From positions 992,001 through 1,056,000 of the forward strand of contig NZ_CP129674.1 in assembly GCF_041080795.1 (NCBI RefSeq): a stretch of 64,000 bases of DNA, written 5' to 3'. Every line of letters begins with the position of its first letter. Position 1 is the stretch's first letter. Positions 26,219-35,178 of this stretch are shown here, in pieces. The notes beneath the pieces are model-generated. The model was not told the origin of the DNA and did no database searches. It saw nothing but the letters and a program-made list of their open reading frames with translations. Both the position numbers and the translations under genes were made by a program. Source of the DNA: Bifidobacterium sp. WK041_4_12. Lineage in GTDB: Bacteria > Actinomycetota > Actinomycetes > Actinomycetales > Bifidobacteriaceae.

Positions 26219-28321
26219 TTACTCAGCTGCCTCAACAGCGGCTATGGAAGCCTTTGCAGCATCTTCAACATGCTCGGCTGTGATACCAAGATCGCGCATG
26301 TTCTCGTCGCCGCTACCCTGAAGGCCGAAGCTCTCGATGGATACTGGCTTGCCGAAACTTCCCAGGTACTTGTACCAAGGCATTGCAATGCCAGCTTCAA
26401 CGGAGACACGTGCCTTGACGGCCGCAGGAAGTATCTCTTCGCGGTAGTCTGCATCCTGCTCTTCGAACCATTCCATGGATGGAACTGAAATCACGCGTGC
26501 CTTGATGCCTTCATCTGCAAGAGACTTGGCAGCAGCGACTGCGTGCTGAACTTCAGAACCAGTGCCCATGATCAGGACATCAGGCTGACCTTCAGTGTCG
26601 ACCAGAACATAGGCACCACGGCGAACGCCGTCACGAGCCTTTGCCTTGGTCTCCTCAAGGGTGGGGACACCCTGACGAGTCAGAACCAGAGCCGTTGGCA
26701 GCGTGTTGTCCTTCTCGAAGAAGTAACGATATGCTTCTGCGGTTTCGTATTCATCGGCAGGACGGACAACCTCGAGCTGAGGAATGCCGCGAACGGCGGC
26801 AAGATGCTCGATTGGCTGGTGTGTAGGACCATCTTCACCGAGTGCCACAGAATCGTGGGTCCAGATGTAGAGATTTGGAATCTCCATCAGGGCTGCGAGA
26901 CGAACGGATGGGCGCTCGTAGTCGGAGAACTGGAAGAAGGTGCCGTTGAATGGACGGGTGTCGGAGCCGAGCAGAATGCCGTTGGTGATAGCACCCATCG
27001 CGAACTCACGGACGCCGAAGTGCAGCTGGCGGCCATACACGTTGGCATCTGGCCACTGAACCGTTGCATCCTTGACGGGGATGAATGAGGCAGCACCCTT
27101 GATATTGGTGTTGTTGGAACCACCAAGATCGGCGGAACCGCCCCAAAGTTCAGGCATGACGGCGGCGATTGCGTTGATGACGGCGCCGGAAGCCTTGCGA
27201 GTTGCAACCTTGGATCCTGTTTCGAACTTGTCAACGAGATCGTCGATTGCCTTGTCGAACTCCTCGGGAAGCTTGCCCTGGCTGATGCGGTCGTACAGAG
27301 CGGCCTTGTCCGGGTTTGCCTTTCTCCAGGTGTCCATCTTCTTGTCCCACTCGGCATGTGCTTCAAGTCCACGCTGTGCAACCTCACGAGCGTGAGCAAG
27401 TGCCTCGTCGTCAATTTCAAAGCTCTTGTCAGGATCGTAGCCAAGAACCTTCTTGAGGCCAGCTACGGCATCGCTGCCAAGCTTTGAACCGTGTGAAGAT
27501 GGATCGTTGGTCTTGCCTGGCGTTGGCCATGCAATGAGCGAATCAACCTTGATGAACTTTGGACGATCGGTAACAGCTTCAGCCTTTTCAAGAACCTTGG
27601 CAAGACCTTCAGTGTCTTCCTTGTAGGTTCCGTCTGGCTGAATGAAGCTGAACTCGTCGGTGTACCAGCCGTAGGCTTCGTAACGCTTGAGAATGTCTTC
27701 ACCGAAGGCGAGCTTGGTGTCGCCCTCAATCTGGATGTGATTGGCATCGAAGATGACGGTGAGGTTGCCGAGTTCCTGATTGCCTGCGAGTGAGCTTGCC
27801 TCTGACGAGACACCTTCCTCGACATCACCTTCACCACAGATGACCCAGACCTTGTGGTCGAATGGTGAAGTGCCTGCCTTCGCGTCAGGATCGAGCAGTC
27901 CACGCTGGTAGCGCTGACCGTATGCGAACCCGACGGCAGAGGCGAGACCCTGGCCCAACGGACCGGTTGTCATTTCAATGCCTGGAGTCAAGCCATACTC
28001 AGGGTGGCCTGGAGTGCGCGTTCCGGCGGTGCGGAACTTCTTCAGATCATCGAGGGTCAGGCCATAGCCTGAGAAGAACAACTGAACGTATTCAGTCAGG
28101 GAAGCATGTCCACCTGAGAGAATGAAACGATCGCGTCCCGCCCACTTGGGGTCGTTTGGATCGTGCTTGATGAAATGCTGGTAGAGCGTATAGGCGATTG
28201 GAGCCAGAGAGATTGGGGAGCCGGGATGGCCGCTTCCTGCCTTCTCAACCGCATCTGCAGAGAGGACCTTCGCCATCTTGACTGCGCGGTCGTCCAGCTC
28301 AGACCACTTAAAATCGGTCAT
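26219..28321 (-). CDS. tkt: Transketolase
   Basis: 700 aa. ThDP enzyme moving two-carbon units between sugar phosphates. Seen: GHPGSPISLAPI (~residues 32-43), the diphosphate motif GEGDVEEGVSSEA (~164), the pyrimidine-domain Glu in FGVREFAMG (~435), and the C-terminal KARVSVEAG. Start ATG 28321 has GGAAGGAAAG upstream. It is divergent from hrcA and followed by tal. Confidence 0.96.
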   Translation of the reverse strand: MTDFKWSELDDRAVKMAKVLSADAVEKAGSGHPGSPISLAPIAYTLYQHFIKHDPNDPKWAGRDRFILSGGHASLTEYVQLFFSGYGLTLDDLKKFRTAGTRTPGHPEYGLTPGIEMTTGPLGQGLASAVGFAYGQRYQRGLLDPDAKAGTSPFDHKVWVICGEGDVEEGVSSEASSLAGNQELGNLTVIFDANHIQIEGDTKLAFGEDILKRYEAYGWYTDEFSFIQPDGTYKEDTEGLAKVLEKAEAVTDRPKFIKVDSLIAWPTPGKTNDPSSHGSKLGSDAVAGLKKVLGYDPDKSFEIDDEALAHAREVAQRGLEAHAEWDKKMDTWRKANPDKAALYDRISQGKLPEEFDKAIDDLVDKFETGSKVATRKASGAVINAIAAVMPELWGGSADLGGSNNTNIKGAASFIPVKDATVQWPDANVYGRQLHFGVREFAMGAITNGILLGSDTRPFNGTFFQFSDYERPSVRLAALMEIPNLYIWTHDSVALGEDGPTHQPIEHLAAVRGIPQLEVVRPADEYETAEAYRYFFEKDNTLPTALVLTRQGVPTLEETKAKARDGVRRGAYVLVDTEGQPDVLIMGTGSEVQHAVAAAKSLADEGIKARVISVPSMEWFEEQDADYREEILPAAVKARVSVEAGIAMPWYKYLGSFGKPVSIESFGLQGSGDENMRDLGITAEHVEDAAKASIAAVEAAE

Positions 28322-28499
28322 ATGTGATCAACTTTCCTTCCAATTAGTGGGCCTCGCATCTGGCAGGTGCCGAATGCGAATGCGACCCTCACATTGCTCT
28401 ACTATGCTAGCTTTCGCAGACGACACACAGCGCTGGAATTCGTGTGTCCAACAGCAGAATTGCTATCGGGTTCGCAAGGCTTAGCTGATAACGAAGTCG

Positions 28500-28526
28500 T
28501 TAGCAGTCTTCCATAGTGAGTGCTAA
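28500..28526. promoter_or_regulatory. CIRCE element (HrcA operator)
   Basis: TTAGCAGTC-N9-GAGTGCTAA matches CIRCE (TTAGCACTC-N9-GAGTGCTAA) at 17 of 18 positions. A -10-like TATACT follows at 28534. It sits between divergent tkt and hrcA, 160 nt before hrcA, and indicates autoregulation of hrcA-dnaJ by HrcA. The rest of the 366-bp gap (28322-28687) holds no gene. Confidence 0.88.
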
Positions 28527-28687
28527 TACTTCTTATACTGTTAGAGGATTGATAATGACTCCGTATCATGAGTGACATCGGCGCAACGCGAGTGTCACGG
28601 CGCTTTCGGACGAGCTCTGAAAGACACGCCGAAGATACAGGAGTTCGAGCCAACACGCTTGACAGACTGCAGATTAAGGAGGCGAGC

Positions 28688-29908
28688 ATGACAAATACGC
28701 GAAGAATGCTTGTTTTGCGAGCTGTGGTCGAAGACTATATCCGTTCTCAGGAGCCTGTTGGCTCAGCTTCACTGACGAAATCCCACGATCTTGGCGTGAG
28801 CTCGGCAACGGTGAGAAATGACATGTCTGCTCTGGAGGATGATGGCTTTCTGGTGCAGCCGCATACCTCTGCGGGAAGAATCCCTACAGAAAAGGGATAT
28901 CGGTATTTCGTTGACCGACTCGCAAAGATAGTGCCGCTGTCTCGGGCGCAGCGCAGGGGCATTGACGGATTCCTTTCAGGATCGGTCAGCCTTGAAGATA
29001 CCCTCCACCGAGCCGCGCAGTTACTGGCACAGGTCACCGGCCAAGTCGCGATTGTAGCGTCGCCATCACTGGCCAAATCACTGCTGCGTCGCATCGAAAT
29101 CGTTCCATTGACACCGACGGTGCTTCTGGCGGTTGTCATCACCGATACCGGCAGTGTGGTGCAGAGGACCATTCGCTGCTCTGCAGCACCCTCCACTGAA
29201 CTCGTCAACCATCTCGGTGATGTCGTGAATCAGCAATGCCAAGGATTCTCGCTCTCGCAGACCGGCGCATTCCTGAGAAGCTTGTCAATGAGCGGAGCAT
29301 TTGCACGAATTCGCATGCTTGTGGCAAGACTCTCCGAGATATTCGACGACATGGCAGGGGAAGAGCAGTCCAGCAAACTCTATATGGCCGGGACCTCGCA
29401 ACTCACCCATCAGCAGGCGATAGGCATGGCCGATCTGGCCCCTATCTTCGACGCACTCGAAGAGCAGGTTGTGCTGATGAAGTTGATGAGCGCGCTCAGC
29501 GAAGTCCGACAGTCACATGGAGTAAGCGTTGCCATCGGTTCGGAAACCCACACCCCCGGACTGATTCACGCTGCCGTCGTCACCAGCGGCTACGGGCATA
29601 CGTCTCGTTCCGTTTCAGCGGACGGAGCTTCCGGCCTGCTTCATCGGCAGGGGAAGGGCACTGACGATGCCAGCAGTCGCATGACCACAAGCGCTATGGA
29701 AACGAGCCAAGGCACCGGCAGCGACGATGAATCCTCGACTTCAGAGACTTCAGAGACTTCAGATACTTCAGAGCCCGTGGCCTTCATCAGTTCCATCGGG
29801 CCGACGCATATGGACTATGCGGCTACCATCGCCGCTGTTCAGGCAGTCGCGCGATATCTGACTTCATGCATCGCACAGGACAACGGAAACGAAACGTCCT
29901 CATCATAA
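28688..29908 (+). CDS. hrcA: Heat-inducible transcription repressor HrcA
   Basis: 406 aa. Represses heat-shock genes by binding CIRCE; its folding depends on GroEL. N-terminal winged helix (~residues 1-75) with SSATVRNDMSALEDDGFLVQPHTSAGRIPT. A GAF-like ligand domain follows, and a dimerisation segment. ATG 28688 follows AAGGAGG; the frame is open to 28568, but no ribosome site lies there. Near the C terminus (~residues 330-370) a Ser/Thr/Asp-rich low-complexity insert is encoded by 9-bp tandem repeats. dnaJ is 61 nt downstream. Confidence 0.93.
   Translation: MTNTRRMLVLRAVVEDYIRSQEPVGSASLTKSHDLGVSSATVRNDMSALEDDGFLVQPHTSAGRIPTEKGYRYFVDRLAKIVPLSRAQRRGIDGFLSGSVSLEDTLHRAAQLLAQVTGQVAIVASPSLAKSLLRRIEIVPLTPTVLLAVVITDTGSVVQRTIRCSAAPSTELVNHLGDVVNQQCQGFSLSQTGAFLRSLSMSGAFARIRMLVARLSEIFDDMAGEEQSSKLYMAGTSQLTHQQAIGMADLAPIFDALEEQVVLMKLMSALSEVRQSHGVSVAIGSETHTPGLIHAAVVTSGYGHTSRSVSADGASGLLHRQGKGTDDASSRMTTSAMETSQGTGSDDESSTSETSETSDTSEPVAFISSIGPTHMDYAATIAAVQAVARYLTSCIAQDNGNETSSS
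29738..29773. repeat. 9-bp tandem repeat in hrcA
   Basis: ACTTCAGAG occurs four times in a row (one copy with a terminal T). It is in frame and encodes Thr-Ser-Glu/Asp repeats in the insert of HrcA. Confidence 0.8.
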
Positions 29909-29969
29909 TGCTTCGGCCATTCTGGCCATATGAGACAATTGCACGGCAAGCACACAGAAAGAATTACCA

Positions 29970-31118
29970 GTGGCAGATTATTACGAGGTCTTGGGGGTTA
30001 CCCGCGAGGCAAGCGAAGACGAGATCAAGCGAGCCTATCGAAAGATGAGCCGCAAATATCATCCAGACATTGCTGGTCCGCAGTTCGAAGACAAGTTCAA
30101 GGAAGTCAACAACGCCTACGACGTGCTGTCTGACCCACAGAAGAAGCAGATGTACGATCAGGGCGTGGACCCCAACAATCCCCAGGCTTCTGCCGGATTT
30201 GGACAAGGTGCGCAAGGCTTCGACGGCTTCGGCGACATCTTCGGACAGTTCTTTGGCGGAGGCTTCGGCGCTTCAGGGCAGGGTCCGGTTCCTCGCACGC
30301 AGGCTGGCCGCGATGCCCTGTCTCATGTGAACATCGATTTGAAGACTGCCATCTTCGGAGGAGTGGCACACACCACGATTCACACCTATGGTCTATGCCC
30401 GGACTGTGGAGGTGCAGGCACTCGCAATGGCGAGAAACCAGTGACCTGCCCAGATTGCAAAGGTCAGGGATTCAGACAGAAGGTGGTGCGCACCATGCTG
30501 GGGCAGATGATGACCTCAGCGCCATGCGAACGCTGCGAAGGCCACGGCACCATCATCGAACATCCATGCCAGACATGCATGGGGCACGGTCGCGTGCAGA
30601 CGAAACGTTCGGTAGGAGTGACCATTCCTGCGGGCATCACCGATGATTCCCGTCTTCGTCTTGCCTCTCAAGGCGAGGTCGGTGAAGGTGGCGGTGCAGC
30701 GGGAGACCTTTATATAGACATATCCATCAATCCCGACCCCCAATACACGCGAGATGGGGACAATCTGCACTGCTGGATTCAGATTCCCATGAGCTGGGCC
30801 GTTCTTGGACATGACATCGACATCGACACCTTTGATGGCAAGAAGACCTTGAGCATTCCTGCTGGATGCCAGTCCGAAGATGCAATTCCGTTGAAGGGTC
30901 TTGGCGTTACGAAGCTTCGCTCGCAGAGCGAACGTGGCGATTTGGTTGCGCATATGGTCGTCGATACGCCAACCAAGCTCAGCGACAAGGAAGAGAAGCT
31001 GATGATCCAATTCGCCAAGCTTCATGATGCCGACGCGCATCACACCACAGGCAGGTCACGCCCCAAGCCAAAGAGCCGCAAAGGATTCTTCGGCAGAATC
31101 AAGGACGCGCTCGCCTGA
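29970..31118 (+). CDS. dnaJ: Chaperone DnaJ (DnaJ2 type)
   Basis: 382 aa. J-domain co-chaperone of DnaK. HPD is present in RKYHPDIAGP (~residues 28-37). A Gly/Phe-rich linker (~75-110) and four CxxCxGxG zinc motifs follow (CPDCGGAG, CPDCKGQG, CERCEGHG, CQTCMGHG; ~140-205), then the substrate domain. The start is GTG 29970. With hrcA it forms a CIRCE-controlled operon separate from the usual dnaK operon, as in bifidobacteria with two dnaJ genes. Confidence 0.93.
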   Translation: MADYYEVLGVTREASEDEIKRAYRKMSRKYHPDIAGPQFEDKFKEVNNAYDVLSDPQKKQMYDQGVDPNNPQASAGFGQGAQGFDGFGDIFGQFFGGGFGASGQGPVPRTQAGRDALSHVNIDLKTAIFGGVAHTTIHTYGLCPDCGGAGTRNGEKPVTCPDCKGQGFRQKVVRTMLGQMMTSAPCERCEGHGTIIEHPCQTCMGHGRVQTKRSVGVTIPAGITDDSRLRLASQGEVGEGGGAAGDLYIDISINPDPQYTRDGDNLHCWIQIPMSWAVLGHDIDIDTFDGKKTLSIPAGCQSEDAIPLKGLGVTKLRSQSERGDLVAHMVVDTPTKLSDKEEKLMIQFAKLHDADAHHTTGRSRPKPKSRKGFFGRIKDALA

Positions 31119-31193
31119 GTGGTGTGGCTGGTGAACTGAATGAGTGATTTGACTGAGTGGTTTGAATGAGTGGCTTGACCGAGTAGTGTGATT
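31117..31193. repeat. 13-bp tandem repeats after dnaJ
   Basis: Degenerate units GAGTGRYTTGAVY repeat head to tail: 31142-31154, 31155-31167, 31168-31180, 31181-31193, with a looser unit at 31117-31129 that overlaps the dnaJ stop. Part of the array forms the left arm of the hairpin described next. Confidence 0.75.
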
Positions 31194-31219
31194 GCGCAAA
31201 TCAGTCGGTCAAGTCACTC
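31168..31219 (+). terminator. Hairpin after dnaJ
   Basis: GAGTGGCTTGACCGA (31168-31182) pairs with TCGGTCAAGTCACTC (31205-31219) at 14 of 15 positions, with a second short stem TGATT/AATCA in the loop. Likely terminator of hrcA-dnaJ, although no long T run follows. Confidence 0.55.
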
Positions 31220-31296
31220 AGTCAAAGCGGTGTCTCGCTAAGGCAGTGGCACACGTCAAAATATTGAGTTCAAGGTATTGGATTATCTGAATCGGA

Positions 31297-32088
31297 TTAT
31301 CTAAGCAGCGAGCGGCACATCGAACGGAATTCGCTCACATATCCGCCGCCAAAGAATACGCAGTGCCCGGCGATTGCATAGAGCTGCCACAGGGTGTAGC
31401 GCTGCTGGAATCCTGGTGCAAGACGGTGAACGGACTGATATCCGTCAACGATCTGTTCCAGATATGAAGCTCCGAACAGCTGCAGCATGGCCAAATCCTC
31501 TTCGCGGTGGCCACCATGCGCGGCGGGATCGATCAGCACCGCCTGAGTTTCGCCCTTGTCGGCCGTCCACATCAGGTTGCCGCTCCACAAATCTCCATGG
31601 ATGCGGGCAGGCTTGTCATGAGCAGCTTCGCCGAGCAAATCCGGCAATGCGTCAATGATGTCCTCAGTCATGCGCATATCGTTCTGATTGAGCGCCCTGC
31701 GATCAAGGCCTATCTGCACCATGGGGCGCAGACGCGCCTCGGCGAAATACGTTGCCGGATTGTCCCATGTGCCCGTATCCATCGGCACGGGATCCTGCAA
31801 AGGCCCGAAATAGCACGTCCCTGTATAGTCTCGAGGTGCGGAGCCGAAGTAATCGGCACCCACATCATGCATGCGAGCCAACGCTGCGCCGAAATCGTAT
31901 GCGGCCTTTGGCGTCGGTGAACTCGCATCGACGCGTTCGATATCGAGATAGTCCTTGCCCCAGTCGAAGACATGAACAACGCGGGGTCCGCCTTGAGACT
32001 GCGCCTCACCGAGCCATTGCAAGCCCCTGCCCTCGCATTCGAAGAATCCTGCAGGAGCATGTGCACGACTTTTGCGATATGTTGCCAT
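31297..32088 (-). CDS. Fructosamine kinase family protein
   Basis: 263 aa. The APH-like kinase fold of fructosamine-3-kinase / ketosamine-3-kinase proteins, which phosphorylate sugars attached to amines and so help deglycate proteins or use Amadori compounds. Seen: the brace-like WLGEAQSQGGPRV start, catalytic loop RIHGDLWSGNLMW (~residues 163-175), and metal-binding LIDPAAHGGHREEDLAM (~186-202). Start ATG 32088 follows AAGGAG. The gene is alone on the minus strand between dnaJ and uppP. Confidence 0.88.
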   Translation of the reverse strand: MATYRKSRAHAPAGFFECEGRGLQWLGEAQSQGGPRVVHVFDWGKDYLDIERVDASSPTPKAAYDFGAALARMHDVGADYFGSAPRDYTGTCYFGPLQDPVPMDTGTWDNPATYFAEARLRPMVQIGLDRRALNQNDMRMTEDIIDALPDLLGEAAHDKPARIHGDLWSGNLMWTADKGETQAVLIDPAAHGGHREEDLAMLQLFGASYLEQIVDGYQSVHRLAPGFQQRYTLWQLYAIAGHCVFFGGGYVSEFRSMCRSLLR

Positions 32089-32227
32089 AGTGAATCTCCT
32101 TGGAATTATCTATACCTTCATTGTGGGCATTCTGCGCGACAATACCTCCAGTTGAGCTTCACGCGCATACCTTGAGTATCCTGTGATGTGGAATGTACAT
32201 ATTCGTTAATCAGTAATACGAGGCTTT

Positions 32228-33100
32228 ATGAATTTCTTCGAGGCGATTTTCTTCGGCATTATTCAGGGGTTGACTGAATTTCTGCCGGTTTCTTCAAGTG
32301 CGCATATTCGCATCATCGGCGCTGTGCTGGGAGATGATCCAGGGGCGGCTTTCACGGCCATCATTCAGATCGGCACGGAGGCTGCCGTTCTGCTGTATTT
32401 CAGGCATGACATCGCGAGAATTCTCTCGCATTGGTATCGCTGCCTGATAGGAACCAACGGCACGGACATGCACAGCCGCTTCGGTGCAGGGGACAAGGAT
32501 GCATCGATGGGCTGGTACATCATCGTCGGTACGATGCCAATCGTGATTGCCGGTGTGCTATTCCAGAAGCGCATCGAAACAAGTCTTCGCAATCTGTGGG
32601 TTACGGTTTCCGTATTGATCATCTTTGGCCTGCTGCTGTGGTATTTCGATGCTAAGAGCAAGCAGATCAAGAAGCTTGACGATATGAACATGAAGGAAGC
32701 GGCACTCTTTGGCGTAGGCCAGATGCTTGCCCTCATTCCGGGTGTCTCGCGTTCCGGCGGAACCATCACCTTTGGTCGCGCCATGGGTTACACGCGTGAA
32801 GCTGCGGCGCGCGTCAGCTTCCTGATGGCAATACCAGCCGTTTTCGGAGCGGCCGTCCTCGAAACGATCAAAGCGATTGGCGATGCAAGCTCAGAGCCTG
32901 GATTCCCCGGTTGGGGCGCTACTATCTGCGCCACCATCGTCAGCTTCATTGTCGGCTACATGGTGATCATCGCGTTCCTGAAGATCATCTCAACCTTCTC
33001 ATACAAGGGCTTTGCAATCTATAGAATCGTAGTGGCAGTCATTGTCGCCATTCTGTTGATTGCCGGTGTCATTCTTCCGCTCGCGGGCCCACAAAGCTGA
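32228..33100 (+). CDS. uppP: Undecaprenyl-diphosphatase UppP (BacA)
   Basis: 290 aa with about eight transmembrane helices. Recycles the cell-wall carrier lipid by removing a phosphate from undecaprenyl diphosphate. Active-site motifs are QGLTEFLPVSSSAH (~residues 14-27) and ALIPGVSRSGGTITFGR (~170-186). Elevated dosage gives bacitracin resistance in other bacteria. Single gene with TATTCG-type upstream sequence. Confidence 0.94.
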   Translation: MNFFEAIFFGIIQGLTEFLPVSSSAHIRIIGAVLGDDPGAAFTAIIQIGTEAAVLLYFRHDIARILSHWYRCLIGTNGTDMHSRFGAGDKDASMGWYIIVGTMPIVIAGVLFQKRIETSLRNLWVTVSVLIIFGLLLWYFDAKSKQIKKLDDMNMKEAALFGVGQMLALIPGVSRSGGTITFGRAMGYTREAAARVSFLMAIPAVFGAAVLETIKAIGDASSEPGFPGWGATICATIVSFIVGYMVIIAFLKIISTFSYKGFAIYRIVVAVIVAILLIAGVILPLAGPQS

Positions 33101-33148
33101 AAGCAGGGCACGATCCGTCAAGAGCTGCTGTTCGACGGTCGCTGCCCG

Positions 33149-34057
33149 CTATTCAGAAAGAGCGTTTCCGGTAGCAGAATCAGGATAATCAGGGCCTTGA
33201 TGACCTTTATGATTATCCTTTTTCTGTTCTCGCTGCAGATATGCCTCGGCTTCGGCTATGAGCTCACGAGCCTCATCCGCAGTCATCGCGTCACTTTCGT
33301 CAGCGAGAGTCTTCGTATCTACCTGCCGTTCCAAGCGCTTGACATAATCCGCCAGGTCATCGTTGCAGCTGAGCAACATGGATGCCTGAGCCTTCCATCG
33401 CTTGCCCTTGGATGGCAAATCTCCCTCGTTCAGGGAGACTCCGAGCAACTGCGAAAGCTTGTGCAGCAACTGCAACGTCCCCTGCGCGCATTCATCGCTG
33501 CCAAGATACTGCGGAACCGAAACCCATACTGAATCCGTTTCGAAACCATGATCCTCAGCGATGGAGTCAAGGACTGTCGTGATGCCTACAGGACCGCAGT
33601 GATCGTCCGCTCCCGAACAGTTGCAGTCACAGTCGCCGGAATATACATCGATGGGCAACGCACGGGTATGGGGGCAGTCTGCGAACATCGAACCCACAGT
33701 GATGATGCGATCAATGTCGTATTCCTCAGCAATATGAAGATTCTGGTGGCAGTATTCCATCCAGCGATAATTTGGTTCTGGACCGACCTCGGCCAAGATG
33801 CTGTGGCTGTCGTCAATGTGAATCTCATAGAAGGTCGTTTCCGGCCAGACTATTCTGCCCCGTCCCTGTACAAAGCACATCATGGGGCGTGTGCTCTGGT
33901 AGTCATAGAAGCCATCGCAGCTGATGCGGGCAACCTCGTGTGAGTCGTACATGTCAATGAGGTGACGCACGACGTTGGAAGCAGCCTGGCATGCGTCATT
34001 CCAGCCTTCGAAGGCTGATACGAGTACGCGTCTGGTTTGGAAAGTTTCTTCACTCAC
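33149..34057 (-). CDS. PAC2 family protein
   Basis: About 302 aa. PAC2 (proteasome assembly chaperone 2) fold, widespread in actinobacteria, function in bacteria not established. Seen: VSAFEGWNDACQAASNVVRHL near the N terminus in two blocks, then EPNYRW and GSMFADCPHTRALP, typical of the family. The C terminus is a charged Glu/Gln/Lys helix ending in a disordered tail. The GTG at 34057 is proposed because homology begins there, but no ribosome site supports it; the frame is open to 34162. The tRNA cluster begins ~120 nt beyond. Confidence 0.75.
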   Translation of the reverse strand: MSEETFQTRRVLVSAFEGWNDACQAASNVVRHLIDMYDSHEVARISCDGFYDYQSTRPMMCFVQGRGRIVWPETTFYEIHIDDSHSILAEVGPEPNYRWMEYCHQNLHIAEEYDIDRIITVGSMFADCPHTRALPIDVYSGDCDCNCSGADDHCGPVGITTVLDSIAEDHGFETDSVWVSVPQYLGSDECAQGTLQLLHKLSQLLGVSLNEGDLPSKGKRWKAQASMLLSCNDDLADYVKRLERQVDTKTLADESDAMTADEARELIAEAEAYLQREQKKDNHKGHQGPDYPDSATGNALSE

Positions 34058-34281
34058 ATCATCTACAGTAACGTGAAAATGATTCGTCTCGCATTTTTGC
34101 CGAAAGCAAGATGTGGATAACCATCGTGGTTGGCAGTCTGCAACACTCCCGCGCTGCCTCATGTTCGTTGTAAATGATGGGTTTCCTGGCAGCTACGACA
34201 CGCAATTTGCGCAAAGCCGAATAGTTGGATATAGTGGTCAATCGTGCTTGGAGCTGTTCAATTCGGCGGTTTCTTGAGTAT

Positions 34282-34354
34282 GCGGGCATAGCTTAGTTGG
34301 TAAAGCGCGACCTTGCCAAGGTCGAGAGCGCGGGTTCGAGTCCCGTTGCCCGCT
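34282..34354 (+). tRNA. tRNA-Gly (GCC)
   Basis: 73 nt. Acceptor GCGGGCA pairs with TGCCCGC, the anticodon loop CTTGCCAAG region gives GCC, and GGTTCGAGTCC forms the T arm. No CCA encoded. First of four clustered tRNA genes. Confidence 0.93.
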
Positions 34355-34381
34355 CGAGGTCCGAGTAGTAAGACCTGTCAC

Positions 34382-34452
34382 GGTGGGTTAGCCAAGCGGT
34401 TAGGTAGCGGCCTGCAAAGCCGTTTAGACGAGTTCGACTCTCGTACCCACCT
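34382..34452 (+). tRNA. tRNA-Cys (GCA)
   Basis: 71 nt. Acceptor GGTGGGT / ACCCACC, anticodon loop CTGCAAA giving GCA, T arm with AGTTCGACTCT. No CCA encoded. Confidence 0.93.
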
Positions 34453-34471
34453 CTCATTCGAGAGAATGACC

Positions 34472-34543
34472 GGGCGGTTGGCGCAGAGGTAGCGCACTTC
34501 CCTGACACGGAAGGGGTCACTGGTTCGATCCCAGTATCGCCCA
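34472..34543 (+). tRNA. tRNA-Val (GAC)
   Basis: 72 nt. Acceptor GGGCGGT / ATCGCCC with one G-U pair, anticodon loop CTGACAC giving GAC, T arm TGGTTCGATCCCA. Confidence 0.92.
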
Positions 34544-34584
34544 CGGTTGAGTTTCACTGCTCGTGAACCTCACTGCTGTTGTGC

Positions 34585-34604
34585 AGACTTTCATATGAAA
34601 GTCT
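34585..34604. terminator. 20-bp perfect palindrome between the two tRNA-Val genes
   Basis: AGACTTTCATATGAAAGTCT is its own inverse complement and is followed by TTCT. It could stop transcription after tRNA-Val(GAC), separating the last tRNA gene. Confidence 0.5.
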
Positions 34605-34615
34605 TTCTAGAGTTC

Positions 34616-34688
34616 GGGCGATTGGCGCAGCGGCTAGCGCACTTCGTTCACACCGAAGGGGTCGCAGGTTCGATTCCTGCATCGCCCA
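34616..34688 (+). tRNA. tRNA-Val (CAC)
   Basis: 73 nt. Acceptor GGGCGAT / ATCGCCC, anticodon loop TTCACAC giving CAC, T arm AGGTTCGATTCCT. It is very similar to the preceding tRNA-Val outside the anticodon stem, so probably a duplicated and diverged copy. Confidence 0.92.
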
Positions 34689-34899
34689 CCCGAAGCTGCA
34701 TCCCAGCTTGGTTCCATCTCTTAACCGTCCCATGTATTTCGTACCATCACCGATGACACGAATGCGCGGATTCACCCCCGACTCACGACAGGTGCGGGGA
34801 CACACAATCAATTGTGAAGAAATCCCTGCAGGTATTTCCGCCACCGGCACTGTTTCTGGTGATGAATTCGTCTTGACGCGTTCATTTTTCGTGACGTTT

Positions 34900-35035
34900 C
34901 GAGTTTTGTTGCCTTTTTTGAGTATTCCTTGAATCTCGCGGTGTTGCCATGCTGTTTTTAAGCCATTCAGGACGGTTCAGATGGCTTACTTTTCTCAATT
35001 TTTCGAAGTTTTTTCAAAAAAGGCAACAAAACTCG
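34900..35035. repeat. 136-bp inverted-repeat element, copy A
   Basis: Terminal inverted repeats of 20 bp, CGAGTTTTGTTGCCTTTTTT (34900-34919) and its exact complement (35016-35035), enclose ~96 bp. A second element of exactly the same length and orientation lies at 39257-39392; similarity runs a few bases past both ends. No ORF of note inside. The surrounding gap (34689-35178) holds nothing else. Confidence 0.85.
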
Positions 35036-35178
35036 CATCCGGCGATAAGAGATAAGAATAAGATCGGTTGTGTATCGGACTGTTTCAATATCGGAGTAGA
35101 GAACCGATGTGGCACCACATCGCGCCGAGGTAAGGCATAGCAGCGTTGTTCAATGAACTTTTTGAGCTCAAGGGGTGC

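Noticed and set aside
34282..35035. Prophage or integrative element at the tRNA cluster
   Set aside because: No integrase, no duplicated tRNA 3' end and no phage genes were found in the window; only short inverted-repeat elements.
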